Below, one piece after another: positions 35,603 to 49,300 of a DNA stretch of 64,000 nt. Origin of the DNA: Burkholderiales bacterium (GTDB lineage Bacteria; Pseudomonadota; Gammaproteobacteria; Burkholderiales; Ga0077523). Below the pieces are notes generated by a model. The model made no database searches. It saw nothing but the letters and a program-made list of their open reading frames with translations, and was not told where the DNA came from. Location of the stretch: NCBI GenBank assembly GCA_022843925.1, contig JALHMS010000014.1, forward strand, positions 6,252 through 70,251, written 5' to 3'. The first letter of the stretch is position 1. Each line of letters starts with the position of its first letter. The position numbers and the translations under genes were made by a program.

Positions 35603-37199
35603 AACTGCACGAGAGCATCGAGCATCCCGCGCGATGCCGGGCCCAGTCGGGACGTCGGCCGGCGAACGGCTCCCGGCCCGGCTGATCGTCGTACGGCCGC
35701 CGCAGCACTTCGAGCAGTTCGTGGATGCCCGCGTCGTCGCCCTGCGTTGCGCGCTCGATGGCCTGCTGCGCGAGATAGTTGCGGAGCACGTACTTCGGAT
35801 TCGTGGCCTGCATGCAGGCGCGCCGTTCGGCGGGCGTCCAGGCGTCCTCCCGCACCCGGGCGGCGTGGCGCGCCAGCCAGTCGGTGAGTGCGGGCTCGGC
35901 GTGGTGCCGCTTCGCGTCGTCGTAGAAGGCATCCGGGAGCGGCGCCATCGAGGGTGCTGCGGGGTCCACGTCGGCCAGCGCGCGGAAGAAGATCGTCATG
36001 TCGACCTCGTGCTCCTGCAGCAGGCCGCGCAGCGCATCCATCAGTTCGAGGTCTTCGTCCCGGCACTCGCGCAGACCGAGCTTCGCGGCGGTGTGCCGGC
36101 GGTCGGTTTCCACGAAGACGTCGACGTAGCGCTTCAGGCCCGCTTCGAGGTGCTCCGGACCGGGGAACACCGGCGACAGTGCGGCGCCCAGCCGGCTCAG
36201 GTTCCAGTACGCGATCTGCGGCTGATTGCCGAACCGGTAGCGGCGCCCTTGCGCATCGGTGGTGTTCGGCGTCCATTCGAGATCGTAGTTGTCGACCCAT
36301 CCGTACGGACCATAGTCGATCGTGAGCCCGAGGATCGACATGTTGTCGGTGTTCATCACGCCGTGGACGAAGCCCACGCGCATCCAGTCCGCGACCATCC
36401 GCGCCGTGCGCTCGCAGACTTCGGCAAACCAGCGGGCGCGATACTCGACGCGGTCCTCGCCGGGCGCGGCGGGGAGGTCGGGGAAGTCGCGCGCGATCGT
36501 GAAATCGATGAGCCGTTCCAGCAGCGGGATGTCGTCGCGCGAGGCCGGCAGTTCGAAATTGCCGAAGCGGATGAACGACGGCGCTACGCGGCAAACGACC
36601 GCGCCCGGCTCGGCCTCGGGGTTGCCGTCGTAGAACATGTCGCGCACCACGGCGTCGCCGGTGGCGACGAGCGACAACGCCCGCGTCGTCGGGACGCCCA
36701 GGTGATGCATCGCCTCGCTGCACAGGAACTCCCGCACGGAGGACCGCAGCACGGCGCGGCCGTCCGCGGTCCGCGAGTAGGGCGTGGGGCCGGCGCCCTT
36801 CAACTGCAATTCCCAGCGTTGCCCCGGGGCGGTGACGACCTCACCCAAACCGATCGCGCGACCATCGCCCAGCTGGCCCGCCCAGTGGCCGAACTGATGG
36901 CCGCCGTAGTTCGCGGCGTAGGGTTCCATGCCGTCCATCAGGGCGTTCCCGCCGAAGACCCGCGCGAAGGCGGGATCGGCCACGTCGGCCTCGTCGAGAC
37001 CGAGCATCGCGGCCACCTCGCGGGAATGGGCGACGAGCCGGGGCGCCGACACCGGCGTCGGCATCACCCGGGAGTAGAGGGCGCCGCGGACCTGGCGGGT
37101 GCCGGGGGCGGTGGACGGGTCGGCGGGCAGGTCGCGGACGAAGGCGTTGTCGAATCGGAGGGCGGGCATCGGGGGTGGCAGTGAGAAGAGTCGGGGCAT
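35598..37199 (-). CDS. selO: SelO/YdiU family protein AMPylase
   Basis: A 533-residue pseudokinase-fold enzyme that transfers AMP to protein hydroxyls (known for E. coli and human SelO). Signatures are [92 protein letters not shown] and the Cys-Ser-Ser C-terminus. Human SelO has Sec at the second-to-last-but-one position; here it is an ordinary Cys, as in most bacteria. The stop codon TAG is inside the CTAG at the MITE end, so insertion left the protein intact. The start at 37199 has a GGGGGA ribosome site; 37169 is an alternative. Confidence 0.94.
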   Translation of the reverse strand: MPRLFSLPPPMPALRFDNAFVRDLPADPSTAPGTRQVRGALYSRVMPTPVSAPRLVAHSREVAAMLGLDEADVADPAFARVFGGNALMDGMEPYAANYGGHQFGHWAGQLGDGRAIGLGEVVTAPGQRWELQLKGAGPTPYSRTADGRAVLRSSVREFLCSEAMHHLGVPTTRALSLVATGDAVVRDMFYDGNPEAEPGAVVCRVAPSFIRFGNFELPASRDDIPLLERLIDFTIARDFPDLPAAPGEDRVEYRARWFAEVCERTARMVADWMRVGFVHGVMNTDNMSILGLTIDYGPYGWVDNYDLEWTPNTTDAQGRRYRFGNQPQIAYWNLSRLGAALSPVFPGPEHLEAGLKRYVDVFVETDRRHTAAKLGLRECRDEDLELMDALRGLLQEHEVDMTIFFRALADVDPAAPSMAPLPDAFYDDAKRHHAEPALTDWLARHAARVREDAWTPAERRACMQATNPKYVLRNYLAQQAIERATQGDDAGIHELLEVLRRPYDDQPGREPFAGRRPDWARHRAGCSMLSCSS

Positions 37200-37265
37200 T
37201 GTCCCCCGCGAGTCGGGCGGGCTCCACCGCGCGCGGAGCGGGGTCTTCCGCGGGGATCCCGGTCC

Positions 37266-37296
37266 ACGAAAGGAAACGGGGGGCCGGAGCCCCCCG
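37266..37296 (-). terminator. Intrinsic terminator of the PEP-CTERM gene
   Basis: On the minus strand ACGGGGGGC and GCCCCCCGT pair over nine bp with a short loop, followed by TTTCCTTTC. It lies 28 bp past the stop of the gene at 37324 and just upstream of selO. Confidence 0.8.
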
Positions 37297-37323
37297 TCGC
37301 ATGCTGCCGTTGGGACGTCTACT

Positions 37324-38178
37324 TCAGGCCGTCGGTCGCCCGGCGCGCCGACGCGCCGCGAGGAGGAGTGCCAGGCCCACGGCGCACATCGCATATGTGC
37401 CCGGTTCCGGGACCGCGGGGGTGTAGATCGTGCCGCTGCCCGTGATCGTCTCGCTTCCGGTCGGCCCCGAGATGCCGAAGACCGCAGTGTTGAACATGTC
37501 GATCTCGCCGTCCTCCTCGGCGTACGTGGCGAGCACGCTGAACAGGTAGAAGGTCTGGCCGTACGTGCCTTCGACCTGCCCCATGGCCGTGAACGAACCG
37601 GGCTCGGAATCGCCGCCGTCGCTGCTTGTCCCCAGCGCGATGACTTCCTGGAAGCCGGGCCCGAGTGGCAGGCCGCTCACGATGAGGTCGAACACGAACT
37701 CGTCGCCGCCGTTCAGGATCGCACCGTAGAGATCGCCCGTGACGGCAAAGAGTCCGTAGGCAGCCTCGGCATACGTCCCCGGCCCGAACTGGCCGCTCAG
37801 GGTGACGCTCACGTCTGCCGTGAAGTCGCCGCTGCCACCGGTCAGGGTGAAGCTGTCGGCCCACGCGGACACTGCGGCGGTGAACGGGCCCGAAGTGAAG
37901 CTGCCGCCCGTCACCTTCGAATACGCCCTGTTGATGCCGTAGTCGGAGGCGGCCTTGGAGTGATAGCCCAGTTCCGCGCTGATCACCTCGGCCACCGAGG
38001 TGTCGTACTGGAAGTCCATGTCGAAACCGGGCTCGGACCCGTCGTCCACGTCGACGAGTGCACCGGAGAAGAGGGCGCTCTGGGGTACGGCAACGACGGC
38101 GGAAGCGATCGGGCTGGTCGCGATCAGGGCGGCGCCCAGGCAGGCAGCGAGCGGGCGCGAGAAGGTGTCGAGATTCAT
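37324..38178 (-). CDS. PEP-CTERM sorting-domain protein
   Basis: 284 residues: signal peptide ([18 protein letters not shown]), a Gly/Ser/Thr-rich beta-type mature part, then the PEP-CTERM tail [18 protein letters not shown] followed by [16 protein letters not shown] proteins are exported by Sec and processed by an exosortase, usually in exopolysaccharide-making Gram-negatives. No exosortase gene is in the window. The passenger part was not recognised. A second PEP-CTERM protein is at 60912. Confidence 0.92.
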   Translation of the reverse strand: MNLDTFSRPLAACLGAALIATSPIASAVVAVPQSALFSGALVDVDDGSEPGFDMDFQYDTSVAEVISAELGYHSKAASDYGINRAYSKVTGGSFTSGPFTAAVSAWADSFTLTGGSGDFTADVSVTLSGQFGPGTYAEAAYGLFAVTGDLYGAILNGGDEFVFDLIVSGLPLGPGFQEVIALGTSSDGGDSEPGSFTAMGQVEGTYGQTFYLFSVLATYAEEDGEIDMFNTAVFGISGPTGSETITGSGTIYTPAVPEPGTYAMCAVGLALLLAARRRAGRPTA

Positions 38179-38329
38179 GGCAGGTCTCCAGACATCGGAT
38201 GTTCGGCCGGCCCCGCGAAGGGACCGATTGCCCCGACTGGCAGGCGGGCGTCAGCCGCCGTCGGGATCTTGTGGCGAGTCTGCCACAGCGCCCTGCGGGC
38301 TGGAACGGGACTTTGGTAGGGGCCGGTCG

Positions 38330-39409
38330 TTAGGCGAGCGCTTCCACCGCGAGGATCGCACGATGGAGCCGCCCCTCGTCCACCGGCGCCACCAGGTTCC
38401 GCACGTAGGGTGCCCGCTCCCAGGTGACGGCGGCGATGCGCGGTGCCACCGAGGCCGGGTCCCCCGGGAATCCCAGGTCGCGCAGTTTCCGGGGCAGGCC
38501 GGTGCGTGCGTAGAAGTCGGTGACGTTCGCGATGAACGCGGCGTCCCGGCCCTCGAGCACCAGCTGCACCAGCAGGCCGTACGCGACCTCCTCGCCGTGC
38601 AGCGCGCCCGACAGCGCCGGAATCGCGGAGAGTCCGCGGATGATCGAGTGCGCGATCGACAGGCCGGCATTCTCGAAGGCGAGGCCCGACAGCAGGATCG
38701 TCGCCTCGACGGTGCGCTCGAAGGCGTCGTCGGGGACGCCGCGCCGCAGCGCCGCGAGGGCACCTTCCGCGTGATTCAGGAGCGTGTCGAAGCAGGCATC
38801 GGCCAGCGTCAGCGCGATCCAGGGCGGGCGTGCCCCGTAGAAGTTGTCGCCGCCGGATTCGAAGCACTGGGCGCCCTCGAACCTCTTCGAGATGGCATCC
38901 CCGATGCCCGAGACGAAGAACCGTTCGGGCGCCGCGATGATGATCGACGTGTCCACCAGCACGACGTCCGGGTTCGACGGCAGGCGACGCACCTCGCGCA
39001 GCACGTGTTCGTCGTCGTACACGATCGACAGGCGGCTCGTCGGCGAATCGTTCGACGCGATCGTCGGCACGATCACGAGGCGCGCGCCCGTGAGGATCGC
39101 CGCACCTTTCGCCGCGTCGATGGCCTTGCCGCCGCCTGCCGCGATCACGACCTCCGCATCGGCTGCGCGGGCCGCGGCGGCGAGGGCGTCGATGGCGGCC
39201 GCGGTGCACTCGCCGGAGAACGGTGCCACGGTGAACGCGAGCTCCGCCGCCGAGAGCGGCGCCTCGATGTGGTCGCGATAGCGCGCGAGGACCGCAGCGT
39301 CTGCCACCACCAACACGCGCTGCCCGAACTCGCGAGCGATCGTCCCCAGTCGCTCGATGGCGCCGGGGCCCTGCACGTAGCGCCCGGGGGCGCCGAAGAT
39401 GCGGATCAT
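38330..39409 (-). CDS. Iron-containing alcohol dehydrogenase, glycerol dehydrogenase-like
   Basis: 359 residues. The NAD-binding half has [17 protein letters not shown] and [18 protein letters not shown]; the metal-binding half has [32 protein letters not shown] and [15 protein letters not shown], whose Asp and two His residues match the Zn/Fe site of glycerol dehydrogenase. It oxidises glycerol or a similar polyol with NAD+. Its start overlaps the YaiI gene stop by four bases (ATGA), so the two are co-translated. A GGAGAG ribosome site precedes 39409. Confidence 0.9.
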   Translation of the reverse strand: MIRIFGAPGRYVQGPGAIERLGTIAREFGQRVLVVADAAVLARYRDHIEAPLSAAELAFTVAPFSGECTAAAIDALAAAARAADAEVVIAAGGGKAIDAAKGAAILTGARLVIVPTIASNDSPTSRLSIVYDDEHVLREVRRLPSNPDVVLVDTSIIIAAPERFFVSGIGDAISKRFEGAQCFESGGDNFYGARPPWIALTLADACFDTLLNHAEGALAALRRGVPDDAFERTVEATILLSGLAFENAGLSIAHSIIRGLSAIPALSGALHGEEVAYGLLVQLVLEGRDAAFIANVTDFYARTGLPRKLRDLGFPGDPASVAPRIAAVTWERAPYVRNLVAPVDEGRLHRAILAVEALA

Positions 39410-39888
39410 GGAATCTCTCCTGGGGTGCCCGTTGCGGGTTTCGCGCTCTCGTTGGTAAGGAAACGGTCGAGCCGGTTCGCGAATTTCTGTCGGTCGGCGG
39501 AGGACAGCGCCTCGGGGCCGCAGGTCTGCACGCCGACGCTGCGCAGTGTGTCCGTGAAGTTTCTGAGATCGAGCAACTCGCGCACGTTCTCGCGGGTGTA
39601 GAACTCGCCGCGCGGGTTCAGCGCGAAGGCGCCCTTCTCGACGACCGCTGCCGCGAGCGGGATGTCGGCGGTGACGACGAGATCCCCCGGGCCCACGGCG
39701 TCGGCGATGTGCTTGTCCGCCACATCGAAACCGCTCGGCACCTGCACCGCCCGGATCCACGCCGACGGCGGTGTCCGCAGCATCTGGTTCGCGACGAGCG
39801 TGACCATCACCTGCGTCCGCTGGGCGGCGCGGTAGAGGATCTCCTTCACGGTGACGGGACACGCATCGGCGTCCACCCAGATCTTCAT
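39406..39888 (-). CDS. YaiI/YqxD family (DUF188) protein
   Basis: 160 residues of the UPF0178 family, a PIN-like fold. Signatures are [58 protein letters not shown] and GEFYTRENV. The conserved Asp residues suggest metal-dependent nuclease activity, but the family's function is not established. It is the first gene of a two-gene leftward operon with the dehydrogenase. Confidence 0.92.
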   Translation of the reverse strand: MKIWVDADACPVTVKEILYRAAQRTQVMVTLVANQMLRTPPSAWIRAVQVPSGFDVADKHIADAVGPGDLVVTADIPLAAAVVEKGAFALNPRGEFYTRENVRELLDLRNFTDTLRSVGVQTCGPEALSSADRQKFANRLDRFLTNESAKPATGTPGEIP

Positions 39889-40359
39889 GGCGGTGCGGGG
39901 AGTGGCGAAGTCGTAGCGAAGGGGCCGGATGATACGCGGCGGACGCCGCCATCGGCGTTCGCCCCAGGACCGCTTTGATGCCGTGCTTCGATCCCGGCAA
40001 GAGGTGCACTGCCGCCTGCGGCCCGAGCGGTCTGCGCGACGCCGGCGAGCGAGTCCGCTCCAACACACCGCGCCCCGCACGCAAGATCAAGCGCCCGGAT
40101 GTCTGGCACAGGGTGCCCGCCGGTTCTTTTTCACGCCTGCAATCGAAAGGGTGCCAATGGGTCGAATAGACCAGTGACGGAATGCGCTTCGTAATACATA
40201 CTTCCGGGGCGCGGACATTCTCCTGATGCGCCATCGGCAAAAGTCGACAAAGAGCCAAAGTGCCAAAGTCAGACGAAGCTCGCGCCGAGACCAGACCGGA
40301 ACCAGAACCGGCAGGGGATGACTCAGCGCGGCCTGCTGCGGCCGCCGCGGGAGACCTGG
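39889..40359. other. Leader region of the giant gene, no recognised gene
   Basis: About 470 bp between the YaiI gene and the giant gene. It contains two GCCAAAGT copies near 40250-40272 and a relatively AT-rich patch (about 40180-40270) that probably holds the promoter. No clear -35/-10 pair, terminator or RNA was identified. Confidence 0.35.
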
Positions 40360-43300
40360 ATGATGAATGGTTCCTCAGGCGGAGGGCGGCTGAATGTCGC
40401 CGGCCCCGGCGAAACGGTTGGTAACGATCATCGCACCAACTCGGGGCAACCGTTCCCCATGTCGTGCGCATCCTGGATTCGATCGGGGGCAGGGTTTCTC
40501 GCTGGATTGTTCGCCGGGAAGCGTGCATCGGTCGCCCTGCCGTTCCGACGGACCCCGCTCCTCGAAGCGTTGGAAGGCCGCATCCTGCTCTCCGCCGACG
40601 TGGTGCCCGGTCCGCCGATGGCGCCGGCCGTTGTCTTGTCGACAACGCCTTTGATGTTTGCCGCAGTCGCGCCCGGCGGAGCCCACGCGATGCTGGCGAT
40701 CGGAGGTGGCGATCTGCCCGATGTGGGGAACGGGCGGCAGTTCGTGTTCGAAGCCTTGGCGGGTCGTCGATTCGACGTGCTCCTCGAGCCTGATTCCGCC
40801 GCATTGCAGGCGACCCTGGAAGTCGCAGGTGCGAGCGGCACGGCCCTCGTCACAGCCGACGTCGCTGGCGAGAGCCTTCTGCTGAGCGGTCTCGTCGCCG
40901 ACGGCGGGCCCATCACGGTGACGGCGGCTGCATTCGAGGGCGTCGGGGCGTTCACCGCGCGCGTGCTGGTCGACGGTGTCTTCGAGCGGGAGATCGCGAC
41001 GGGCTCGCCCAATGGCGATATGGCGACGGCCCAACCCATCGACGAGTCGGCACTGGTGCTCCCGGGCCCCGCAGCCGATCGTCTCTTCGTCCAGGCCGTC
41101 AGCGACGACGGTGGAGACGTCTTCGCGTTCGATCTTGCCGCCGGTGCGAATGTGTCGATCGCTCTCGGGCGCTCCGATCCGGTTGCCCCCGGGGATCTGC
41201 GGATCGAACTGCTGGGTCCGGACGGCACCGTCCTCGCCCGGGGTATCGACGGCCTGCGGGCCGGCACGCTCGCTCCAGCCCCCGCAGGGGGCGACCGATT
41301 CATCGAGGATTTCGTCGCGACGGCGGGCGGGCGGTATCACGTCAGGGTCAGCGGCGATGCGGGAATCGACTACGGGCTCGCTGTCGTTCGAGGGGTCGGC
41401 CTCGTCCCCGCACGCGAATTCGTCGAGATCTCCGGCCCGGTGCACCTGCTCGGAACGCTGCGGGAACGCGCGTCCGACACCTATTACCTCTCGGCCGGCT
41501 TCTCGGGAAGTCCGGAAATCGCGGCCTACGCCCTCGTCGACGGCGTCATCGACGCGACCGCTCCGCTGGCGCTGCGTGTTCAGGTCACAGGCTATCTTGT
41601 CGGGAGTGTCGACGATTTCGGGATCCCGAGTTTCCAGGAATTCTCGTACGACACCGGTGCCTACGCCGCCGAGGCGCACCTGGTCGTCGACGAAGTGACA
41701 TTCGACTACACGATCACGGTCTCGCGCGATGCGGGTGCGGCCGGTGGCGAGTACGTCCTCGTAGTGGGCGGTGTGCGGGCCCAGGAATCTCCGCCCTTCA
41801 TCGTCGCCCGGTCACCCGAAAATTCCCAGCGCTTCCTCGTCCCTCCGACCGACCTGACGCTCCGCTTCTCGGAGGCCCTGCTCGCGACTTCGGTCTCTGC
41901 CGCGGACCTCGTCATGACCGGCGCGACCGTGGTCGGCGACCCCGTCTTCGTCGACGGGCGAACGGTGCGATTCGGTATCGCCGTCGACGAGGCCGTCACG
42001 CGGGTCTCCTATCGCGTCGAAGCCGGCGCGGTCGTGGATCTTCAGGGCGGGTCGAACCAGTACTCAGAAGGCGGGACGTTCGATCTCGATCGCATCGGGC
42101 CTCAGGTGACATCGGCCGACACGTCCATCCGGACCACGGGGTTCCTCTCCCGCGCCCTCTTTGCGTTCGACGAGCGGATCGACGCAGCCTCCGTGTCCCA
42201 GGACAGTATCGTGAGCTTCACCGGGCCGGATGGCGTCGACCTGCTGGCTGCGCTGCGGGCGGGAAGCAGCGGCGCACAGCCTGCGGTACGCGCCAGGTCG
42301 AGCAGCGTCGAGCTCACGTTCGCCGAACAGTCCACTCCGGGGACCTACGAGATCGTGTTCGGCCGTGGCATCCGCGACAGCGTCGGGCGGCCCATCGACC
42401 AGGATCGGGACGGCAACGGCGGTGAACTCGTCGATGACCTCTACACGCTACGCGTCGAAGTGGAGGGAACGACGAGCCCACCGGATCTGCGTGCTGGCAG
42501 CGTGAGCGTGGGCTACAACGACCTGAACGGCGAGCGGCTCTTCCGCTATGGTCCCCATTCGCCCGCGTTCTCCTGGAGTTACTCCGCACTGAACGGCGGC
42601 GCCGGGCGTACCGATGCTGCCGATCGCTGGACCGACCGCGCCTATCTGTCGACGGATCCGGAGATCAGTGTCGACGACATCGTGCTGGGCACCTTCGCCG
42701 GCGTCCCGAGCGGATCGGTAGGACCCTCCAGCCTGCCTGCCGGGCAGACCTACTCCCGAAGCGGCAGCGTCTCGGCATCGGCGCACACGATTCCCGTCGG
42801 TGAGTACTATGTCATCGTGCAACTCGACGAGGCGGCGACGCTCGAGGAGTCGGACGAAACCAACAACATCCTCCTGAGCTGGCCGTTCTACATCGACTAC
42901 GACGCCGCACCCGATCTCGTGGTGACCGACATCGTTTCGCAGGAGGTGGCGGCTGCCGGCGACACCATTGACGTGCGCTGGACGGTGGTGAACCAGGGAT
43001 CGGATCGCGTCGAGGAGTACGTGAGCTTCGATCTGGCGGCGTCCGCGGACGCCTTGATCGGTGCCGACACGGCGATGGGTTCGCTGTACGAGTTCATCGC
43101 ACTCGATCCGGGCGAGATCGTCAGCCTCGGAAAGAGCGTCCGTCTTCCCGTGGGCGGGACAGGCCCGTATCGCATCGTCGTGACCGCCGACAGCGGCCAG
43201 AACGTCTTCGAAGGGATGGGTGAGCGCAACAACGCGACGCTCGATGACCGGGCGGTGACGATCGCGAACCCGAATCTCCAGGTGATCGCCCTCACTGCGC

Positions 43301-46300
43301 CGACGACCGGTACGGTCCTCGAGACGATCACGGTCGACTGGACCGTGCGCAACACCGGGTCGGGTGCGACGGGTGCCGCCGCCTGGGTGGATCGTGTCTG
43401 GCTCTCGCCGAAGTCCGAACTCGGGGCCGGCGCAGTGCTGCTGGGCGAGGTCGCGAATCCCTCGGGACTGGAGGACCGCCCGCTGGGTGACACGTATGCC
43501 GGCACGCTCACGGCCCCCATTCCCTTCGGCGTCCGGGGCGGCGACTACCGGATCATCGTCGATACCGACGGTGCGGGCGTGGTCGGCGAGATGGACGAGA
43601 CCGACAACCTCGCCGTCGGCGACATCATCCGGGTGCTCCCGCCCGCCGTGCCCAACCTGCGGGTCCACGGGGTGACCACGTCCGTCGTGGAAACGCTCTC
43701 GGGGCGTGCCGTGGATTTCACCTGGACCGTCGAGAACGCCGGACGCGGAGATTTCTCGGGCCGGTTCACCGACAAGCTGGAACTGGTCGGCCCCGAAAAC
43801 GTCGTCCTCGGCAACTTCGTTTTCGAAGGTGCCCTCGCGGCCGGCGGTGGCGTCGTCACGCGCACGCAAACGATCGTCCTGCCTGCAGTTCTGGCGGGCG
43901 CGTTCCAGGTGGCCGTCACGACCGACAGCGCCGACGTGGTAGACGAGTACCTGGACGAAGATGACAACCGCGCGCTCGGTGCGCGGCCGCTCGACGTGAT
44001 CCTGCAGCCATTCCCGGATCTCGTCGTCACGGAGGTCTCGGCGCCCGACCGCGTGTTCGCCGGCGACGACTTCACCGTCACGTGGACCGTGCGGAATCAA
44101 GGCAACGGTGCCACCAGCGTTCCGCTCTGGTACGACGCCGTCTATCTTTCCGTGGACGACGTCATCGACGAGAGCGACGTGCTGCTGGGCACGGTCGCGA
44201 ATCCGACGTTCCTGGGGACGGACCCGACCAACAACGGCTACGTCAATCGGTTGACGGTCCGGACCTCGCCCCGGTTGTCGGGCGACTACCGGGTCCTCGT
44301 CGCCACCGACGACGGCAATCGCGTGTTCGAGAACGCCGGAGAAGCCAATCACCTTCCGACCTCGGCGCGTTCGATCAGCGTCCTCGCTGGACCGCACCCG
44401 GATCTCAGGGTCACCGACGTGCGCGCGCCGGGGCAGGCGTTCTCCGGCCAGCCGATGGCCATTTCCTGGACGGCAGTCAACGACGGCAACGCCGCCGTGT
44501 CGTTGCAGACGATTCACGACCGCATCGTGCTGTCTCGCAACGAACTGCTGGGCGATGCCGACGATCGCGAGATGGCTTCCCTGTCAGCAGCGAACTTCGC
44601 GCCCCGCGCAGGCGGGCTCTCTCACGACACCGATCTCGCACCCGGTGAGACCTACACCGGTCGGATCGACATCCGTCTTCCTGTCGGGGAGGCCGGCGCA
44701 TTCCATGTGTTCGTGATCACCGACGAACGCGACGCCGCCTTCGAGCAGGCCGGCGAGACCAACAACGTCGCCCGCACCGCCACGCCAACGGACGTGCGCC
44801 TGACGCCGCCCCCCGATCTCGAACTGATCGCGCTCGACGTGCCGCCGTCGCTGCGTGCCGGCGCGACCATCGAGGTGCGCTACGGCGCGGCGAATCTCGG
44901 CTCCACGAGTACCCCGGAGTCCTACTGGACCGACGAGTTCTGGTTGTCGGAAGACACCGTGCTCGACGCGTCGGACGTCCGCGTCGGTTCCGCCGTGCGT
45001 GTCGGTTCCCTCGGTGCCGGGCAGGACTACGAGGCAGTGGTGCGCCTCACGATTCCCCACGAGGTTGCCGGGCCCCGCTACCTGCTCGGTCACATTGACA
45101 GCGGCAATGCCGTCTTCGAGCTGGACAATGCCAACAATGCGGCGCCGAACAAATTTCTGCTCGCGGCGGACTTGCTCACCGAGGTCGTGTCCCTGCCGGC
45201 GAATCTGGTGGTCCGGGATGTGTCGGCGCCGACGGTTGCGGAGTCCGGCACGCCGCTGCGCATCGGCTGGACCGTGGCGAACATCGGTGCCGGCGACACG
45301 ATCACCGACACGTGGTTCGACACCGTCGTCCTGTCCGGTGACGACATCCTGGGCAACGCCGACGACGTCCGCCTCGGCACATTCCGCCGGACCGGCCTGC
45401 TCGGCGCCGGCGGCAGCTTCAACCGTACGGAGTCCGTCACCGTGCCGTTCGATCGGGTCGGTGCGCATCACCTGTTCGTGATCACGGATGCACCGGTCGA
45501 TGACGGCGCGGGACGTGTCCACGAGGCCGCCGCCGAAGCCGACAACGCGTCCGTCGCGCACCCGGTCACGCTTTCGCGCGGGACTCCCAATCTCGTGGTC
45601 AACGGCGTGACGGTGCCCGAGGCCACGACCAACGGGCAGACGATCCCCATCACCTGGCGCGTGACCAACGCCGGCGGCGCGACGACCAACGCGAGTTTCT
45701 GGTACGACCGCGTCCACCTGTCGGCCGATTCTGTGCTCGACGACGGTGACGTCGTCCTCGCGTCCGTCCGCCGCACCAACCCACTTGCCGCGGGCAGTGC
45801 ATACGACGCGCGTCTCGATTTCCGGATTCCGTCGCCCTACACCGCGGGTGACTACTTCGTGTTCCTGACCACCGATGCCGACAACGGTGTCCTGGAGGAC
45901 GGTCTCGAGAACGACAATGTCGCGGTCTCGGCGCCGCTCAAGATCACGTTCGATCCGGCCGTGCCCCCCGACGTGCCGATCGCCGATCTGCGCCTCGACC
46001 TCGTGGCGGCGCCGGACCGGGTCGCGAGTGGTCAGGAGATCCGCGTCGACTATCGCGTCTCGAACCAGGGGGACGCCATTGCGGGGCGCGCCTGGTTCGA
46101 CAGCTTCTACCTGTCGCGGGACCGCATCTTCGACCGGGCCGACGACGTCCTGCTGGGCTATGGCTACGTCGGACCCGTTCTCGGTCACGGTGCCTCCTAC
46201 GAGAACACGCTCCGGTTTCGCGTGCCGACGGGCCTGTCGGGAAGCTATTGGGTCATCGGTGTCGCGGACGCCGGGGATGCCCTGAAGGCCGAGCCCGACA

Positions 46301-49300
46301 ATGCCGACAACATCGGCTTCGATCCGGTGCCGCTCGTCGTCGAGATTCCGCCGCCGGGCGATCTCGCGGTGGTGACGGTGACGGCGCCGCCCAGCAATGC
46401 TTCCGGGACGCTGACGGGTGTCGAGTACGAATTGCAGAACGTGGGCAACGGCATCGTGAGCGGCAGCTGGGTGGATGCCTTGTACCTGTCGACCGACGCC
46501 GTGTGGGATCCGTCCGACCGGTTCGTCGGCAATTTCCCTCGAAACGCGACACTGGATCCGCAGGCACTTCTGGCGTTGGTCCGGACCGACTTCAACATCA
46601 GCGGGCTGCTACCCGGCGAGTACCACGTGATCGTCCGCGCCGACGTCGGCAATGCGGTCCTCGAGACACGCGAAGACAACAACGCCGGCGTGTCGCTCGG
46701 CACCGTCCAGCTCGATCTGCCGGCACTCGATCTGATCGGCACCGCAACCGCCAGACTCGGCGGCCCGCAGTACTACAAGCTGGTCCTGGATGCGCCGGAC
46801 GCGATCGACTTCAACCTGGAGCTGCGCGACGCGTTGGCGCCCATCGGGGACACCATCTTCACGCGAAGCATCGAGCTGTACGTGCGGCGCGGCGATCTGC
46901 CTACGCGCACCGAGTTCGATTTCGCCGACCGTGCCGGATTCGCAAGCGAGCGAAGGGTCGTCGTTCCGGATGCGCAGGCCGGGACGTACTACGTCCTCGT
47001 CCAGCCGGGCGACATCCGCATCGCGGCCACGCGCACCACGACATCGTCGGGCGGCGGCGCGGGCACTACCGTCGAGCCCCCGGGCGGCGGTGTCCCCGTG
47101 ACGCCCTCCGACCCGCGGACGGTGCTTTCCGCACGCTCCATTCCGTTCTCGGTGCGCGGCATCGAGGCCGATGCCGTCGGCAACGATGGCCTCGCCACCG
47201 TGGCCGTCGACGGCGCGCGCTTCGACGCGGACACCTGGTTCGAACTGGTGGACGCCAGCGGTCTCGTGCTGTCCGCCTTCGACGTGATGGTCGAGAACGG
47301 CAGCCGGGCGTATGTGACGTTCGACCTGACGGGTCTGACCTTGGGGGCCTACACGCTGCGTGCCCTGGATAGGGACGGCCACCCGGCGAGCGGATCCGTG
47401 GTCCTCACGATCGTCGAAGGCGAGGGCGCGCAGATCGACGTGGCCTTCAACGGGCCCGATCGGGTCCGCCCCGACAGACTGAATCTCGTCACTCTCTCGT
47501 ACGCCAACGTTGGCGACAACGACCTCGAGGCACCGCTGCTGATCGTCCGGTCGCAGAGCGGCGTCGCCTTCGGCACCCGCGCCGATGCGCTCGGCACGAC
47601 GGACCGGTTCTTCCTCGGCGCGCCGGGAGATGGTCCTGCAGACATCCTGCGGCCAGAGTCGCGGCATGCCATCCCCCTCGTGTATCGCAGCCCAGGTGCG
47701 GGAGGGCGGGTCGGCTTGCTTGCGTACTCCGTGACCGCTGACGACGCGACCGTCATCGAGGACTGGGCGGCGATCGAGGCCGCTGTCCGGCCGGCAGGTG
47801 TGGACGATGCAAGGTGGCTGCCCTACTGGACCTACACGCGTGCTCAGCTTGGCGACACCTGGGGCAGACTCGTTCGTGTTCTGAACGAGCTGATGCTCGA
47901 CGTGTCCGCCGGTGGGCAGCCCGTACGCGACGTACGCGAGGTGTTCGCGCGGCTGCTCGATGCCGCGCCGGCACGCCTGAGCGTGGTCACATTCGAGGGG
48001 CGCCTGCTGAACGCCGCCGACGGCACACCCGTCGCCGACTTCGACATCGCGGCGATGTTGCAGACCGTGAACGGCAGCGCTGTCGTCGGCCGCACGACGA
48101 CGGATGCGGAGGGTCGCTACTCGATGGTGCTTCTCGGGCCGGCGCCGTTGGACCTAGTGCTCGGCAGTCGGGCATCCATCCAGGCTGACGGCAGCGTTTT
48201 CTTCGAGGAGACCCACCTCTTCGACATGGACCGAAACGGCATTCCGGACGAGACCGCACCACATGTCGCGACCGATGGATCCGTCGACATGGGTGCCACC
48301 CTGCTGTACGTCATGCCCGTCCCGGCCCCTGTCGTGGAGCCTCCGCCACCGGCGTTCGATTCCGCGCCGGCGATCACGTCCGATGCCGCCGGGCGCCTCC
48401 ACATGGTCTGGATGCGGGAAGGTCAGATCTGGCATGCAGTGAACGACGGTACTGGATGGGCGCATGCCACCGCGATTCCTCGCGCCTACGCCATGTCGGC
48501 GACGATCTCGGCACACGAACGGCTCATCGACGGCACATCGGCTGGTCTGCTGGTCGCTTGGCAGAAGGGGGACAGTGACAACTCGGAGATCTTCCGTAGT
48601 GTGGGCCGCCAACGTCCGGACGGGAGCTACGAGTGGTCGGCTCCGTTGCGTGTCACGGAAAACAGTGTCTTCGACGGCGACCAGGCCGTCGCGATCAACC
48701 CCGACGGCACGGTGCTCGTCGTGGTGCAACGCCGGGATCAGGCCTCGTCCGACGATGCGGATCTGTACGGAAAGGTCCTCGCGGTGGCGAGTGCCGTGTT
48801 CGAACCGGGCGCGACGGGTGGTACCACTTCGTCCGTGGCGGCCACCAACGACGTCGAACTGACCACGAGCGCTGAGCGTACGGTGCGCTATCGCGCGGGA
48901 TGGGACTCAAAGAATATGGCCAGGCTCTTGGGTCACACGGCCATCAACGCCCAGTTTCGTTTCGCGCTGGAGGGGCGGCTCTCGTGCAACCCTTTGCTCA
49001 CCGGTAGCGTGGCTGTCGCTGTCAAGGACGGGCAGAACGAGACGGAGGCCGCCGCGACCGGTGAACTGAGGCTCCGAGTCGAGCGGCTCCAAGGCGGGCT
49101 GCGTCGATGGGCAGTCGATGCGCTCCGTATCAAGCTCCAGACGACGTTTGCGCACTCGGTCAAGATTGCCTCATTCGAGGCGATCGAGAAGTTGATTCCA
49201 GTCCCATACAGCATCCCGGTTTCGATGCTTTTCGCGGTGGTCAACAAAGTGACAGACGCCTTGAATGGTGACCGCCTGGAAGAGGCTCGCTATGACAACA

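Noticed and set aside
35598..37199. SelO considered as a selenoprotein because selD is present
   Set aside because: The C-terminus is Cys-Ser-Ser with an ordinary Cys codon, and no in-frame TGA with a SECIS-like hairpin was seen.
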